DNA of 64,000 bases from Synechococcus lacustris (GTDB taxonomy: Bacteria; Cyanobacteriota; Cyanobacteriia; PCC-6307; Cyanobiaceae), in assembly GCA_903943975.1 (NCBI GenBank), contig CAJAQB010000008.1, positions 124,001 to 188,000 on the forward strand, read 5' to 3'. Numbering within the stretch: position 1 is the stretch's first letter; each line of letters starts with the position of its first letter. This document shows positions 1 through 10,715 of the stretch, piece after piece. The position numbers and the translations under genes were made by a program. The notes under the pieces are model-generated. The model was given only the letters and a program-made list of their open reading frames with translations, did not search any database and was not told the origin of the DNA.

Positions 1-192
1 TTGATGGGCCACGATTTCCAGCCCCTAAATCTCACTCCAGATCAGCTGACCCTTTTGGAGACCCTTGATCGCCTTGATCAAGCTCGCCCGTCCTTGGGGT
101 CGTTGCCCCTGGGGTGGAGTGGGGAAAAACGGCTACAAATCGCCCGCGAACTTTGGGGCCTTGACGCCCTGCTGCTGGCCCACGGGGACTGA
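1..192 (+). CDS. Small hypothetical protein, possibly 5' truncated by the window edge
   Basis: The frame is open from the window edge to TGA at 190-192. TTG at 1 and ATG at 4 are both in frame, so the real start may lie outside. The readable part is 63 residues, soluble and Leu-rich, with a Trp-containing centre (GWSGEKRLQIARELWG) and no membrane segment, signal peptide or Cys cluster. I do not recognise a family. It lies on the same strand just upstream of the ATP synthase genes, but nothing ties it to them functionally. It could be a lineage-specific small protein or the tail of a longer one. Confidence 0.45.
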   Translation: MMGHDFQPLNLTPDQLTLLETLDRLDQARPSLGSLPLGWSGEKRLQIARELWGLDALLLAHGD

Positions 193-280
193 GGTCACGT
201 GATAGATTCCGCGGGCCTTGGCCGCTTTAGCGATCGTGAAATCCATGGCCTCTACCCCATCAGCCTCGGCCGAGGGTGGA

Positions 281-793
281 ATGCTCAGGAATTCGATTCT
301 TCAGCAGCTCTCCGGTCGCAGCACTCCGCCTTTGTTTCCCTCCCTTGGGGGGATTCAGCCTGGCGAAACGGCTGCGAACAAGGCCCCTGTAGGCACCAAC
401 GTCGACCCCATGGCCGACTATCGGCTGATGCAGCGGCGTCTGTTGCTAGTAACCCTTGGCCTTACAGGCTTAGAGGTGCTGGTTACAGCAGTGTTCTGGG
501 ATCGACAGACGATCCTTAGTGTGGCCATCGGAGGATTTGCGGCCCTGCTCTATCTGTTTCTTCTCACCCGGTCGGTGGAGAAGGTCGGTGGGAGCAGTAG
601 GCAATTGGGCAAAGTCCAGTTGCTTGTCCCCGTTGTCCTGGTGCTGCTTTCGAGCCGCTGGCATCAATTGCAGCTGCTTCCGGCCCTGATCGGTTTTCTG
701 GTCAGTAAATCGGCAGTGATTCCTAGCACTGTTCTCGATCTCCGGATCGGTCAGAGACCCCAAGGGTCTACCCCCAACTCTTTAAACGCTTAG
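281..793 (+). CDS. atp1: ATP synthase subunit I / Atp1-like membrane protein
   Basis: This is the small hydrophobic protein that precedes subunit a in cyanobacterial atp operons; related AtpI proteins assist c-ring assembly. The core begins at ADYRLMQRRLLLVTLGLTG and has about four hydrophobic segments ending near SAVIPSTVLDLR. Upstream of the core is a ~43-residue polar stretch. In-frame starts are TTG 218, GTG 236, ATG 245, ATG 281 and ATG 410. I chose 281 because only that one follows a Shine-Dalgarno-like GAGGG; 410 would give just the membrane core. atpB follows 6 nt after the stop. The family is clear and the start is uncertain. Confidence 0.75.
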   Translation: MLRNSILQQLSGRSTPPLFPSLGGIQPGETAANKAPVGTNVDPMADYRLMQRRLLLVTLGLTGLEVLVTAVFWDRQTILSVAIGGFAALLYLFLLTRSVEKVGGSSRQLGKVQLLVPVVLVLLSSRWHQLQLLPALIGFLVSKSAVIPSTVLDLRIGQRPQGSTPNSLNA

Positions 794-799
794 GTTCCG

Positions 800-1519
800 G
801 TGCCCTTTCACCTCCCCCTTGCTGAACTCGAGCTTGGTCAACACCTCTACTGGAGGATTGGCAATCTCAACCTGCACGGTCAGGTTTTCCTGAGTTCATG
901 GATTGTTATCGGCGTCCTGCTCGCTTTTGTGGTGCTGGGCACCCGGCGGATGGAGCGTGATCCCCGTGGTGCCCAAAATCTCCTCGAGTTTCTTTGGGAC
1001 TACATCCGTGATCTGACCCGTGATCAGATCGGTGAAAAGGCTTACAGGGATTGGATCCCCTTCATCGGCACCCTCTTCCTGTTCATTTTTGTGAGCAACT
1101 GGGGTGGTGCCCTGATTCCCTGGAAGCTTGTGCACCTACCCAGTGGCGAACTGGGGGCACCCACAGCTGACAGCAACACCACCATTGCCTTGGCCCTGCT
1201 GGTTTCTCTGGCCTATTTCTATGCCGGATTGAGCCGCAAGGGTTTGCGTTTCTTTGAGTATTACGTGGACCCCATTCCGATGATGGTCCCGTTCAAACTT
1301 ATTGAAGATTTCACTCGCCCCCTGTCACTATCTATGCGGCTTTTCGGCAACATTGTTGCCGACGAACTCGTGGTGGCGGTGCTTGTGTTCCTTGTGCCTC
1401 TGATAGTGCCCCTGCCTGTGATGTTCCTGGGGCTATTCACCAGTGCCATCCAGGCGCTCATTTTTGCCACCTTGGCCGCTTACTACATAGGTGAAGCGGT
1501 TCACGAATATCACCATTGA
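800..1519 (+). CDS. atpB: ATP synthase F0 subunit a
   Basis: This is the membrane stator subunit carrying the two proton half-channels of the F0 motor in the thylakoid membrane. Its 239 residues form a polytopic membrane protein. The family hallmark is [17 protein letters not shown], with the essential arginine at residue 180 facing the c-ring, and the C-terminus is the typical [16 protein letters not shown]. The start is GTG at 800, giving an N-terminus ([18 protein letters not shown]) close to other cyanobacterial subunits a. It sits between atp1 (6-nt gap) and atpE (145-nt gap). Confidence 0.97.
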   Translation: MPFHLPLAELELGQHLYWRIGNLNLHGQVFLSSWIVIGVLLAFVVLGTRRMERDPRGAQNLLEFLWDYIRDLTRDQIGEKAYRDWIPFIGTLFLFIFVSNWGGALIPWKLVHLPSGELGAPTADSNTTIALALLVSLAYFYAGLSRKGLRFFEYYVDPIPMMVPFKLIEDFTRPLSLSMRLFGNIVADELVVAVLVFLVPLIVPLPVMFLGLFTSAIQALIFATLAAYYIGEAVHEYHH

Positions 1520-1550
1520 GTCCCGGCGCCTGATCTACGGCGCCCGTTGA

Positions 1551-1913
<363 letters not shown>

Positions 1914-1986
1914 TCTGTTGCCCTCGGGGGGCGTTTGAACTCCCCCCAAGGCTTTGCTTTTTCCCTGTCCCAGCGCCCCCGGTTCC

Positions 1987-2457
1987 ATGCACAGCTGGCT
2001 TCTGCTGGCCGAAGCAGCCGCTCCTAAAGGCGGACTCTTTGATCTTGATGCCACCCTGCCGCTGATGGCGGTGCAGGTGGTTTTGCTCACTTTCATCCTC
2101 AACTCCCTGTTCTTCCGCCCGGTCGGTAAGGCCGTGGAGGAACGCGAGGGCTACATCAGCACCAGCCGTGCCCAGGCCAAGGAAAAGCTGGCCCAGGCGG
2201 AGCGTTTGGAAGCTGAGCTGAAGCTTCAGCTTGTGGATGCCCGTAAGCAATCCCAGGCCCTGATTTTTCAGGCTGAGCAGGAGGTTGAGCGGCTTTTCCG
2301 TGAGGCCCTCGCCCTTGCCCAGGCTGAAGCGAATGCCAGCCGCGAAAAGTCTCGGCTTGAGGTGGAGGCCCAGAAAACCAAGGCCTTTGCTGGCTTAGAC
2401 ACCCAGGCTGAAAAGCTCGGTGCTCTCATCGTTGAACGCTTGCTGGCCGCCAAATGA
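1987..2457 (+). CDS. atpF2: ATP synthase F0 subunit b' (second b-type subunit)
   Basis: Phototrophs carry two different b-type stator subunits, and this is the b' copy (also called atpG in cyanobacteria). It has one N-terminal membrane helix ([20 protein letters not shown]) followed by a long charged coiled coil (~35-156) rich in Ala, Glu, Lys and Gln. An upstream in-frame TTG at 1954 adds 11 residues. I prefer ATG 1987, whose product begins [20 protein letters not shown] and has the usual length of 156. The stop overlaps the atpF start as ATGA. Confidence 0.93.
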   Translation: MHSWLLLAEAAAPKGGLFDLDATLPLMAVQVVLLTFILNSLFFRPVGKAVEEREGYISTSRAQAKEKLAQAERLEAELKLQLVDARKQSQALIFQAEQEVERLFREALALAQAEANASREKSRLEVEAQKTKAFAGLDTQAEKLGALIVERLLAAK

Positions 2458-2975
2458 TCTCCCTGCATTCCTTTGTTCTGGCCGCCCAAGGTTTCGGGCT
2501 GAACACCGATCTATTTGAAACCAACATCATCAACCTGATCATTGTGATCGTGGTGTTGGTTTGGTTCCTGCGGGGCTTTGTTGGCGGCATCCTCCAGCGC
2601 CGTCGCGAGGCGATTCTGGTGGACCTCAAGGATGCCGAAGAGCGTCTGTTGATTGCCAACAGGGCCCTGGAGCAGGGCAAGCAGGAGCTGGCCCAGGCCC
2701 AGGTGAGCGCCGGCAAAATCCTTGCGGATGGCAAGCAGCGTGCTGTTTTGATCCGAGAGGATAGTGAGCGCCGCACAATTGAGGAAATGGTGCGGATCAA
2801 AAACGATGCCGTGGCCAATCTCAATGCAGAGGCTGCCCGGGTGGTGGATGCCCTGCGCACGCAAACTGCCAAGCTTGCGGTGGAAAAGGCACTGGCTGCC
2901 CTGCCTGGCAAGCTAAATGCCAAGGCCCAGGCCCAGTTGATTGATCGCTCCATCGCTGCTCTCGGAGAAGGCTGA
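2454..2975 (+). CDS. atpF: ATP synthase F0 subunit b
   Basis: This is the canonical b subunit of the peripheral stalk. Its 173 residues have a short N-terminal stretch, a membrane helix ([20 protein letters not shown], ~24-43) and a long alpha-helical tail that pairs with b' and binds delta. The ATG overlaps the b' stop (ATGA), and its own stop overlaps the delta start (TGATG), so b', b and delta are probably translationally coupled in stoichiometric amounts. Confidence 0.96.
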   Translation: MISLHSFVLAAQGFGLNTDLFETNIINLIIVIVVLVWFLRGFVGGILQRRREAILVDLKDAEERLLIANRALEQGKQELAQAQVSAGKILADGKQRAVLIREDSERRTIEEMVRIKNDAVANLNAEAARVVDALRTQTAKLAVEKALAALPGKLNAKAQAQLIDRSIAALGEG

Positions 2976-3535
2976 TGCCCCTGCTCAACTCCCTGGCCAC
3001 CCCCTATGCCGATGCCCTGCTGCAGATCGGTGAAGGGAGCCAAGAAACCGACCAGTTAACCGACCAGTTGGCAGTGGAAGCCAAGGCCCTGCTGGATGCT
3101 TGGCATAGCTCCCCGGAATTGCAGGAGGCGATGCGATCGCCTGTGCTGCAGATCGAGGCCAAGAAAAAGGCTCTGCAAGCTCTGTTTGGGGCTGATATCA
3201 GTCCCACCATGCTCAACCTCTTGAAGTTGCTGGCAGACCGCCAGCGCATCGGGGTGCTGGATGCGATTCTTGAGCGCTTCCTGGAGCTCTATCGCGAGCT
3301 GCGCGGCATCACCCTTGCCCACGTCACCTCAGCCACCAAGCTGTCTGACGAACAACAGGCCAAATTGGCCGAAAAGGTGAAGGCCGTGGCCGGTACACCA
3401 ACGGTTGACATTGACCTCACGGTGGACCCGAACCTCATCGGTGGGTTCGTCGTTCGCCTCGGCTCCCAAGTGATCGACGCCAGCCTGCTGGGCCAGGTGC
3501 GGCGTCTGGGACTGTCCCTGGCACGGGCCGCCTGA
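2975..3535 (+). CDS. atpH: ATP synthase F1 subunit delta
   Basis: Delta links the peripheral stalk (b/b') to the top of the alpha3beta3 head. The 186 residues fit the family. The N-terminal helical domain starts LATPYADALLQIGEGS and the C-terminal part holds the conserved DPNLIGGFVVRLGSQVIDAS. The start overlaps the atpF stop. atpA follows after 45 nt. Confidence 0.96.
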   Translation: MPLLNSLATPYADALLQIGEGSQETDQLTDQLAVEAKALLDAWHSSPELQEAMRSPVLQIEAKKKALQALFGADISPTMLNLLKLLADRQRIGVLDAILERFLELYRELRGITLAHVTSATKLSDEQQAKLAEKVKAVAGTPTVDIDLTVDPNLIGGFVVRLGSQVIDASLLGQVRRLGLSLARAA

Positions 3536-5098
<1,563 letters not shown>

Positions 5099-5109
5099 GG
5101 TTCTTAGTC

Positions 5110-6057
5110 ATGGCGAACCTTAAGGACATCCGAGACCGAATCAGTTCGGTCAAGAACACGCGCAAGATCACTGAGGCGATGCGGCTAGTGGCCGCCGCCA
5201 AGGTGCGTCGTGCCCAGGAACAGGTGCTGCGCACCCGTCCCTTTGCCGACCGCCTAGCCCGGGTGCTGGAAAGTCTCCAGAACCGCCTCGGCTTTGAAAT
5301 TGCCGATAGCCCCCTGTTGAAGAAGCGGGAGCCCCGCCACATCACCCTGGTGGCGATCACTGGCGATCGCGGCCTCTGCGGCGGTTACAACGCAAACATC
5401 ATCAAGCGCACTGAACTGCGTTTCGCTGAGCTCAAGGCCGCAGGCCATGAGGTGTCTTTGATCACGATCGGCCGCAAGGTGGATGTGTATTTCCGCAACA
5501 GGAAGTATCCGATTGATGCCAGCTTTATTGGTCTCAATCAGGTGCCTACGGCCGTAGATGCCAACGGCATCTCCGAAGCAGTGCTGGCTGAATTCCTTGG
5601 GGGCACCACCGATCGAGTGGAGCTGATCTTCACCAAGTTCATCAACTTGGTGAACACAAACCCCGTTTATCAAACGCTGCTGCCCCTCGATCCCCAGGGC
5701 ATCGCCCGTCCGGATGACGAGATTTTCCGGCTCACCACTAAGGAAGGCGAATTTGCGGTGGAGCGTTCGACTGCGGGTAACACCCAGCCGAAACTTCAAT
5801 CCGACATGGTGTTTGAACAGAGTCCCAATCAGCTGCTGGATGCCCTGTTGCCCCTCTATCTGCAAAACCAGATCCTGCGTTCCCTCCAAGAGGCAGCCGC
5901 CAGTGAACTGGCCAGCCGGATGACCGCCATGAACAACGCCAGTGATAACGCCAAGACCCTCGCCAAGGCTTTGACGCTGGACTACAACAAGGCCCGCCAA
6001 GCGGCCATTACCCAGGAGATCCTGGAAGTGGTGGGCGGCTCCTCCGCCCAGGCCTGA
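5110..6057 (+). CDS. atpG: ATP synthase F1 subunit gamma
   Basis: Gamma is the central rotor shaft (called atpC in some cyanobacterial nomenclature). It is 315 residues, longer than the ~287 of enterobacterial gamma because of the phototroph-specific insertion around residues 195-235, which is known to affect ADP inhibition. The insertion lacks the chloroplast regulatory cysteine pair, as in other cyanobacteria. The N-terminal ([20 protein letters not shown]) and C-terminal ([16 protein letters not shown]) helices are conserved. Its stop overlaps the next start (TGATG at 6055), so the following oxygenase gene is translationally coupled to it. Confidence 0.97.
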   Translation: MANLKDIRDRISSVKNTRKITEAMRLVAAAKVRRAQEQVLRTRPFADRLARVLESLQNRLGFEIADSPLLKKREPRHITLVAITGDRGLCGGYNANIIKRTELRFAELKAAGHEVSLITIGRKVDVYFRNRKYPIDASFIGLNQVPTAVDANGISEAVLAEFLGGTTDRVELIFTKFINLVNTNPVYQTLLPLDPQGIARPDDEIFRLTTKEGEFAVERSTAGNTQPKLQSDMVFEQSPNQLLDALLPLYLQNQILRSLQEAAASELASRMTAMNNASDNAKTLAKALTLDYNKARQAAITQEILEVVGGSSAQA

Positions 6058-6758
6058 TGCTGGAGCTGTTTCCCCTGGCCGTGGCCCGGGTGCAGCTTCA
6101 ACCGGATCCCCTCGACAGTGCCCGCCTGTTTCAACAGGTGTTGCACTGGCGGGGGGATTCCACTGGAAACCCCCTGGAGGGTTGTGCCTGGACCGGCGAT
6201 CTCCATGGCGTGCATCTGGTGCACCGTTCGCCAGATGCCGCCTGGCTTGTGGCCCAGCTCGGTCAACAGGTGGGCAAGTATTTAGGAGAGCTTGGTTTTA
6301 AAGAAGGCAGCCTGGCCGTGCATATCCAGCGCAGCTGGCCGGTGCTGAGTGAACCGGGCCAGCTGGTGGGAAGGCACCACCATCCCAATGCCCATCTCAG
6401 CGCCGTTTACTACCTCAACGGCGATGGCAGCGGCCGTTGCGGTGCCCTGCGCCTCTTTAATCCGATGGCCCTCAATGAACTGGTGCCGGGCATGGCCGTG
6501 GGCTCCCAGGGGCCGTTGCGCGCTGATGCCCGCCTCAATGCCGCCCACCACGACATCCCCGCCCTGGCCGGACAATTGCTACTCTTTCCCTCCCGCCTCG
6601 ACCATGCGGTGCTGGAGAACAGCAGTGAAGAACTGCGGCTTTCGATCGCCTTTGACCTGGTGCTCAGCGCCCCGCTTGGCCCCTGCAGCAGCGAATATCT
6701 GTCCCCCCATCCGAGTCTCTGGGACCCCCTCAGTCAGGATGGCCAGTTGATGCCCTGA
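6057..6758 (+). CDS. 2-oxoglutarate/Fe(II)-dependent oxygenase family protein
   Basis: This is a 233-residue soluble protein with the signature of the small 2OG-Fe(II) oxygenases grouped with TIGR02466. A His-rich segment ahead of a strand (RHHHPNAHLSAVYYL, 107-120) supplies the likely first metal ligands. A downstream FPSRLDHAVLENSSEELRLS (177-196) supplies the distal His183 and the 2-oxoglutarate-binding Arg194. The substrate is unknown. The start codon overlaps the gamma-subunit stop, and a ferredoxin gene follows after 11 nt. This is consistent with hydroxylation of a protein or small molecule linked to energy metabolism, but that is inference from position only. Confidence 0.8.
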   Translation: MLELFPLAVARVQLQPDPLDSARLFQQVLHWRGDSTGNPLEGCAWTGDLHGVHLVHRSPDAAWLVAQLGQQVGKYLGELGFKEGSLAVHIQRSWPVLSEPGQLVGRHHHPNAHLSAVYYLNGDGSGRCGALRLFNPMALNELVPGMAVGSQGPLRADARLNAAHHDIPALAGQLLLFPSRLDHAVLENSSEELRLSIAFDLVLSAPLGPCSSEYLSPHPSLWDPLSQDGQLMP

Positions 6759-6769
6759 GGGCTGCGCCG

Positions 6770-7093
6770 ATGGCTGAGTCGTTCAACGTTGTTATCCGTG
6801 TGGGGGATCAATCCCACAACTTCGTTTGCTCCAGCGAGCAAACCCTGTTGAGTGCCGCCGAAGCGGCGGGGTTGGAGTTGCCCCAGTCCTGTTGCTCCGG
6901 CGTTTGCACCGCCTGTGCGGCCCGGGTTGAAAGCGGCAGCGTTGATCAGCCCGATGCCATGGGGGTGAAGGAAGAGCTGCGCCAGGCGGGCTATGCCTTG
7001 CTTTGTGTGGCCACCCCCCTCAGTGACTTGCAGCTCTTGGCGGGCCAGGAAGAAGCGCTCTACCAGGTTCAGTTTGGTAAGCAGCAAAAATGA
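6770..7093 (+). CDS. Plant-type [2Fe-2S] ferredoxin
   Basis: This is a 107-residue electron carrier. The cluster ligands are C41, C46 and C49 (CCSGVCTAC pattern) plus C79 (ALLCVAT). Residue 42, next to the first ligand and usually Arg in photosynthetic ferredoxins, is a fifth cysteine. The protein is less acidic than petF and ends with the basic tail GKQQK, so it is probably a specialised ferredoxin and not the main photosystem I acceptor. Its stop overlaps the next start (ATGA). Confidence 0.9.
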   Translation: MAESFNVVIRVGDQSHNFVCSSEQTLLSAAEAAGLELPQSCCSGVCTACAARVESGSVDQPDAMGVKEELRQAGYALLCVATPLSDLQLLAGQEEALYQVQFGKQQK

Positions 7094-7302
7094 GTGGGCC
7101 CGCGGCCCCGGCCCTGCGGCTAGTGCCCCTGGAGCTGGAACTCAGCTTTGCCACCAGCGACTGGCGTCAAGATCCGGTGGGGCTCTGCCGGCGGGCCTTG
7201 GCAGCCCATGGGGAACCGCTGCGCTGGGCGATCACGGCCGCTGAAGTGCGCCCTGGCGGCCAGCAATGGCTGCGGCTGGAGGCGGTGCTGTTGGTGCCAT
7301 GA
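7090..7302 (+). CDS. Small conserved-type hypothetical protein
   Basis: This is a 70-residue soluble protein starting at ATG 7090, which overlaps the ferredoxin stop, and ending in a TGA that overlaps the next start at 7299. The composition is ordinary for a real gene: the segment LELELSFATSDWRQDPVGLC is followed by a beta-rich tail (QQWLRLEAVLLVP). I recognise no motif or family. The tight ATGA junctions on both sides are the best evidence that it is translated and works with its neighbours. Confidence 0.65.
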   Translation: MSGPAAPALRLVPLELELSFATSDWRQDPVGLCRRALAAHGEPLRWAITAAEVRPGGQQWLRLEAVLLVP

Positions 7303-8354
7303 GTGCTGAGCTGCCCACGCTGTTGCTGATCCCCACCGGCATCGGTTGTGACCAGGGGGGCTACGCCGGTGATGCCCTGCCGGTGGCCCGGCTGCTGGCC
7401 GCTGCCAGTGGCTGCCTGATCACCCATCCGAATGTGATGAACGGCGCTTCCCTCTACTGGAGTGATGCCCGGATCCAATACGTGGAAGGTTGGTGTTTGG
7501 ATGCCTTCACCCGGGGGGCCCTGCGGCTGCGGCCCCAGCGGCGCCAGCGGCTCGGCCTGCTGCTGGATGCGGCGATCGAGCCGGAACTGGCCCTACGCCA
7601 ACGCCAGGTGTTTGAGGCGGCCGGCGCCACCCTTGGCTTGGAGATCGGCCCGCTGATCAGCACCGATGCCCCGCTGGGGGTGAGCCTGCGGCTGGCGGCG
7701 GGTGGTAGCAGCTGGGGCAGTTTGGAGCGGCCCGATGCCCTGTTGCGGGCGGGGGAACGGCTGCGCCAGGCCGGCGCCACGGCGATTGCTGTGGTGGCTC
7801 GCTTTCCGGAGGATTCCAGCGCTGAGGCGCTGCAGGCCTATCGCAGCGGCAGCGGCGTTGATGCCCTGGCGGGGGCCGAGGCCCTGATTAGCCATCTGCT
7901 GGGGCGGCACCTGGGCTTGCCCTGTGCCCATGCCCCGGCCCTAGCGCCCCTGGCGCCCATGGCGGAGCTGGATCCCCGCGCCGCCGCTGAGGAGCTGGGC
8001 TACACCTTCCTGCCCTCGGTGCTGGTGGGCCTTAGCCGGGCCCCGGATCTGTTGCCCCCCGAGCAAGCGGCTTTGCCTGGGGATCTCAGCATTGGCCAGG
8101 TGGGGGCCGTGGTGGCTCCGGCGGGTGCCCTGGGGGGGGAGGCGCTGTTGAGCTGTGCGGCCCGGGGGATTCCGGTGATAGCGGTGCAAAGCAATCACTG
8201 CCTGTTGCAGGTGGGGGCTGAACAGTTGGGCTTGACGGTGCTGGGCGCCCCTGACTACTGCGCGGCGGCGGGGCTGGTGTTAGCCCTGCGGGAGGGCCTG
8301 GCCCCCCGGGCGTTGTGTAGGCCATTGCCCCCCCTTGAGGACCTGTCTGGGTAG
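7299..8354 (+). CDS. DUF3326 family protein
   Basis: This 351-residue soluble protein belongs to the DUF3326 family, found in cyanobacteria and plastid-bearing organisms, whose function is unknown to me. Recognisable segments are LLIPTGIGCDQGGYAGDALP at the N-terminus, the central ITHPNVMNGASLYWSDARIQ, and the C-terminal GIPVIAVQSNH. A longer frame opens at 7266, but ATG 7299 overlaps the preceding stop as ATGA and gives the conserved N-terminus directly. It is the last tightly coupled gene of the atp-linked string; the response regulator follows after 27 nt. Confidence 0.85.
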   Translation: MSAELPTLLLIPTGIGCDQGGYAGDALPVARLLAAASGCLITHPNVMNGASLYWSDARIQYVEGWCLDAFTRGALRLRPQRRQRLGLLLDAAIEPELALRQRQVFEAAGATLGLEIGPLISTDAPLGVSLRLAAGGSSWGSLERPDALLRAGERLRQAGATAIAVVARFPEDSSAEALQAYRSGSGVDALAGAEALISHLLGRHLGLPCAHAPALAPLAPMAELDPRAAAEELGYTFLPSVLVGLSRAPDLLPPEQAALPGDLSIGQVGAVVAPAGALGGEALLSCAARGIPVIAVQSNHCLLQVGAEQLGLTVLGAPDYCAAAGLVLALREGLAPRALCRPLPPLEDLSG

Positions 8355-8381
8355 GCTGCGGTAAGCAACCTGAACGGGGTA

Positions 8382-9077
8382 ATGGACCCGGAGTTTTCTC
8401 TGCTGGTGGTTGATGACGACCCTGGGTTGGCTAATTTCCTGCAGCTGGAATTGGAGTGTGAGGGCTATCGGGTGTCCCGGGCCAAGGACGGCTTAGAGGC
8501 GCTTTCCAAGATTCGTGAGGCGGCCCCTGACTTGATCCTGATGGATTGGGGCTTGCCTGATCTGGATGGGGTTTCCGTTTGTCGTCGCTTGAGAGAAACG
8601 GGCGTCAGCGTGCCCGTGTTGATGCTCACGGCCCGGGATGAGGTGGCTGACCGGGTTCAGGCCCTGGATGCGGGGGTGGATGATTTTCTCTCCAAGCCCT
8701 TTGCGATCGAAGAATTGCTTGCCCGTTGTCGGGCCCTGTTGCGCCGGGCATCGGGCCAAACAAATGATCAAACGGCGCCGCTCGAGGTGGGGAACCTACG
8801 GCTGGATCCCCTCAGCCGCGACGTGGTTCGTGCCGGCCAGCGGATCAACCTGGCGGCCAGGGAGTATGACTTACTCCTTTATTTGTTGCGCCACGCCAAT
8901 CAAGTGGTAAGCAGAAATGAAATTCTAGAGAATGTGTGGGGTCCAAACTTTTTTGGCGATGGCAATGTGCTGGATGTGTATATCCGTTACCTGCGCCAGA
9001 AGATTGACCTGCCAGGTTGCAATCCGTTGATCCATACCCACCGGGGGGTGGGTTATATGTTGCGGCTTGATGAATAA
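8382..9077 (+). CDS. OmpR/PhoB-family two-component response regulator
   Basis: This is a 231-residue DNA-binding regulator. The receiver domain (~5-120) has the acidic triad D11-D13, the phosphoacceptor D55 (ILMDWGLPD), the T of MLTARDE and the K of LSKPF. The C-terminal winged helix (~135-229) ends with the typical IRYLRQKIDLPGCNPLIHT and RGVGYMLR. It differs from the essential RpaA and RpaB regulators in the receiver sequence. The histidine kinase at 9270-10715 converges on it from the other strand and is the obvious candidate partner. Confidence 0.9.
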   Translation: MDPEFSLLVVDDDPGLANFLQLELECEGYRVSRAKDGLEALSKIREAAPDLILMDWGLPDLDGVSVCRRLRETGVSVPVLMLTARDEVADRVQALDAGVDDFLSKPFAIEELLARCRALLRRASGQTNDQTAPLEVGNLRLDPLSRDVVRAGQRINLAAREYDLLLYLLRHANQVVSRNEILENVWGPNFFGDGNVLDVYIRYLRQKIDLPGCNPLIHTHRGVGYMLRLDE

Positions 9078-9197
9078 ACAATTTCGCGCTAGAGGGCCTG
9101 GGCGATTCGGCATTTAGTTGGGAAGCTCACGTCCCTGACCCAGCTCTGGTTCAGCCCTAGCCCAGGCCAGTCCCTCCAGCCACGCCTCTCTTGAATT

Positions 9198-9224
9198 TGA
9201 CCCTAGTCATCTGACCCTAGTCAT
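9198..9224. repeat. 13-nt tandem direct repeat between regulator and kinase
   Basis: TGACCCTAGTCAT occurs twice (9198-9210 and 9212-9224) with a 1-nt spacer, in the 192-nt gap between the convergent response regulator and histidine kinase genes. I see no gene in this gap. Response regulators often bind short direct repeats, but the 14-nt period is not the usual 11 nt and no promoter is evident. It could equally be a chance duplication. Confidence 0.6.
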
Positions 9225-9269
9225 TTTCAATAGAGTCTGCGGAGTGCTGTTTGCCCGGCAGCATGCCAT

Positions 9270-10715
9270 TCAGATGTCGTGAATTGTTGTTAGGGGCAGT
9301 TTTATCCAAAAGCGGCTGCCCTTTTCTTGCCTGGGTTCGGCGCCGATCGAGCCACCCATCTGCTCCACCAACATCTTGCTTACCGCCAGGCCAAGGCCGC
9401 TGCCTTCAATGCCTTCGGTGCGCAGTCCCCGTTCGAAGGAGCTAAAGATTCGTTGGGCCTCATATTCGGATATTCCTATGCCGCTATCTAGAATTTCCAG
9501 CTTTAGATAGGGGCCATCTTGGAGGGCATTAATGATGATTTTGCTCTCGGAATCGCTGTACTTGCAAGCGTTGCTGAGTAGATTCATTAACACCTGTTTT
9601 AGGCGGGCCTCGTCTGCCAGGAGTATTAGTGACTGGTTTTCTTCAAAGTTGCATTCCAGCGTGATTTTCCCAGGGCGAGATTCCTGCGCCATTGATACAA
9701 CATCTTGCAGTAGCTTTCCTATGAATACTGGGGTGAGTTGTAATTCGAGTTTGCCCAGGCCGCCGCGGGTGAGATCGAGAAGATCGTTGAGCAGGCTGGC
9801 CATGCGCAGGGTTTCCTGCTGGGTCATGACTAGCCGGGCCCGCAGTTTTGGTGCTAGATCTGGCTCCCTCATCAGGATGCTACTAAGGGAGCCCTGCATG
9901 ATGGTGAGGGGCTGCTTCAGTTCATGGGAGACCATGCTCACGAAGGTCATTTTTCGCTCGTCATTGGCCCGCAGGGATGCCAGTAACTGGGCAAAACTGT
10001 TGCGGAGATCGCGGATCTCAATGGCGGCATTCCCCACGGATGGCGGCTCTCCAGGTAACACATCTGTAAATATCTGTTCACTGAAACGGCGTAGGTCGGC
10101 GAGGGGCTTTACCTGTCGTTCCACGAGGATACCAATTAGTAGCAGAGCCATCCAGAGGGCCAGCAGTGAAATGATCACCTGGTCGATGGTTTGCTTGCGC
10201 AGGGACTGCATGTCTAGATTGACATTCTGAAGCAGATGTAGATGGGCGCCGGGGCCGAGCACCGTTAGGGTGGTGCCGCCGCTGAGGAAGCTGGTGCCTT
10301 CAGGGCCGGTTACAAATATTGGATTGCCGATGGGAGGGTTTTTGATTGATTTCAGCAGGCTCAGTTGTTCACTGCTAAAAACTTGCTCTTCAGGATGAAC
10401 CGTACCGAGGCTCGGGGTTTGGGCCTCCAGTAGGAAATCTGAGCTGGAATATTTGGCGAGCACATGGGCCACGGCCCTGCGGGAGAGCAATTCCGGATTC
10501 GGTTCCCGCGCCAGTTCGCGTTTCAAGGCAGTGAATAGGATTAGCGCCCGTTCGATGTGGCGTTGCTTCATCAGGTGCCGTTGCTGGAGCAAGGAGAGAC
10601 CTGTAAAGGAAGCAAGGCTGATCAGCATCACGCCAAAGGTGCTGAGCACCAGGCGATTGCGCAGCCGATCCCAGAGGTGTTGGGGGGCTTCCAATAGCCA
10701 TGGACCCTTCGCCAT
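9270..10715 (-). CDS. Membrane sensor histidine kinase
   Basis: This 481-residue sensor kinase has a membrane helix near the N-terminus (LVLSTFGVMLISLASFTGL), an extracytoplasmic sensor region of ~150 residues, and a second helix (IISLLALWMALLLIGIL). A HAMP-like linker, the HisKA box MVSHELKQPLTIMQGSL with the phospho-accepting His, and an HATPase domain (N box LLSNACKYSD, G boxes DSGIGI and GSGLGLAV) follow. The frame extends upstream to 10781, but ATG 10715 overlaps the ald stop (TAATG), which fixes the start. It is the likely partner of the convergent regulator at 8382-9077. The signal sensed is unknown. Confidence 0.92.
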   Translation of the reverse strand: MAKGPWLLEAPQHLWDRLRNRLVLSTFGVMLISLASFTGLSLLQQRHLMKQRHIERALILFTALKRELAREPNPELLSRRAVAHVLAKYSSSDFLLEAQTPSLGTVHPEEQVFSSEQLSLLKSIKNPPIGNPIFVTGPEGTSFLSGGTTLTVLGPGAHLHLLQNVNLDMQSLRKQTIDQVIISLLALWMALLLIGILVERQVKPLADLRRFSEQIFTDVLPGEPPSVGNAAIEIRDLRNSFAQLLASLRANDERKMTFVSMVSHELKQPLTIMQGSLSSILMREPDLAPKLRARLVMTQQETLRMASLLNDLLDLTRGGLGKLELQLTPVFIGKLLQDVVSMAQESRPGKITLECNFEENQSLILLADEARLKQVLMNLLSNACKYSDSESKIIINALQDGPYLKLEILDSGIGISEYEAQRIFSSFERGLRTEGIEGSGLGLAVSKMLVEQMGGSIGAEPRQEKGSRFWIKLPLTTIHDI

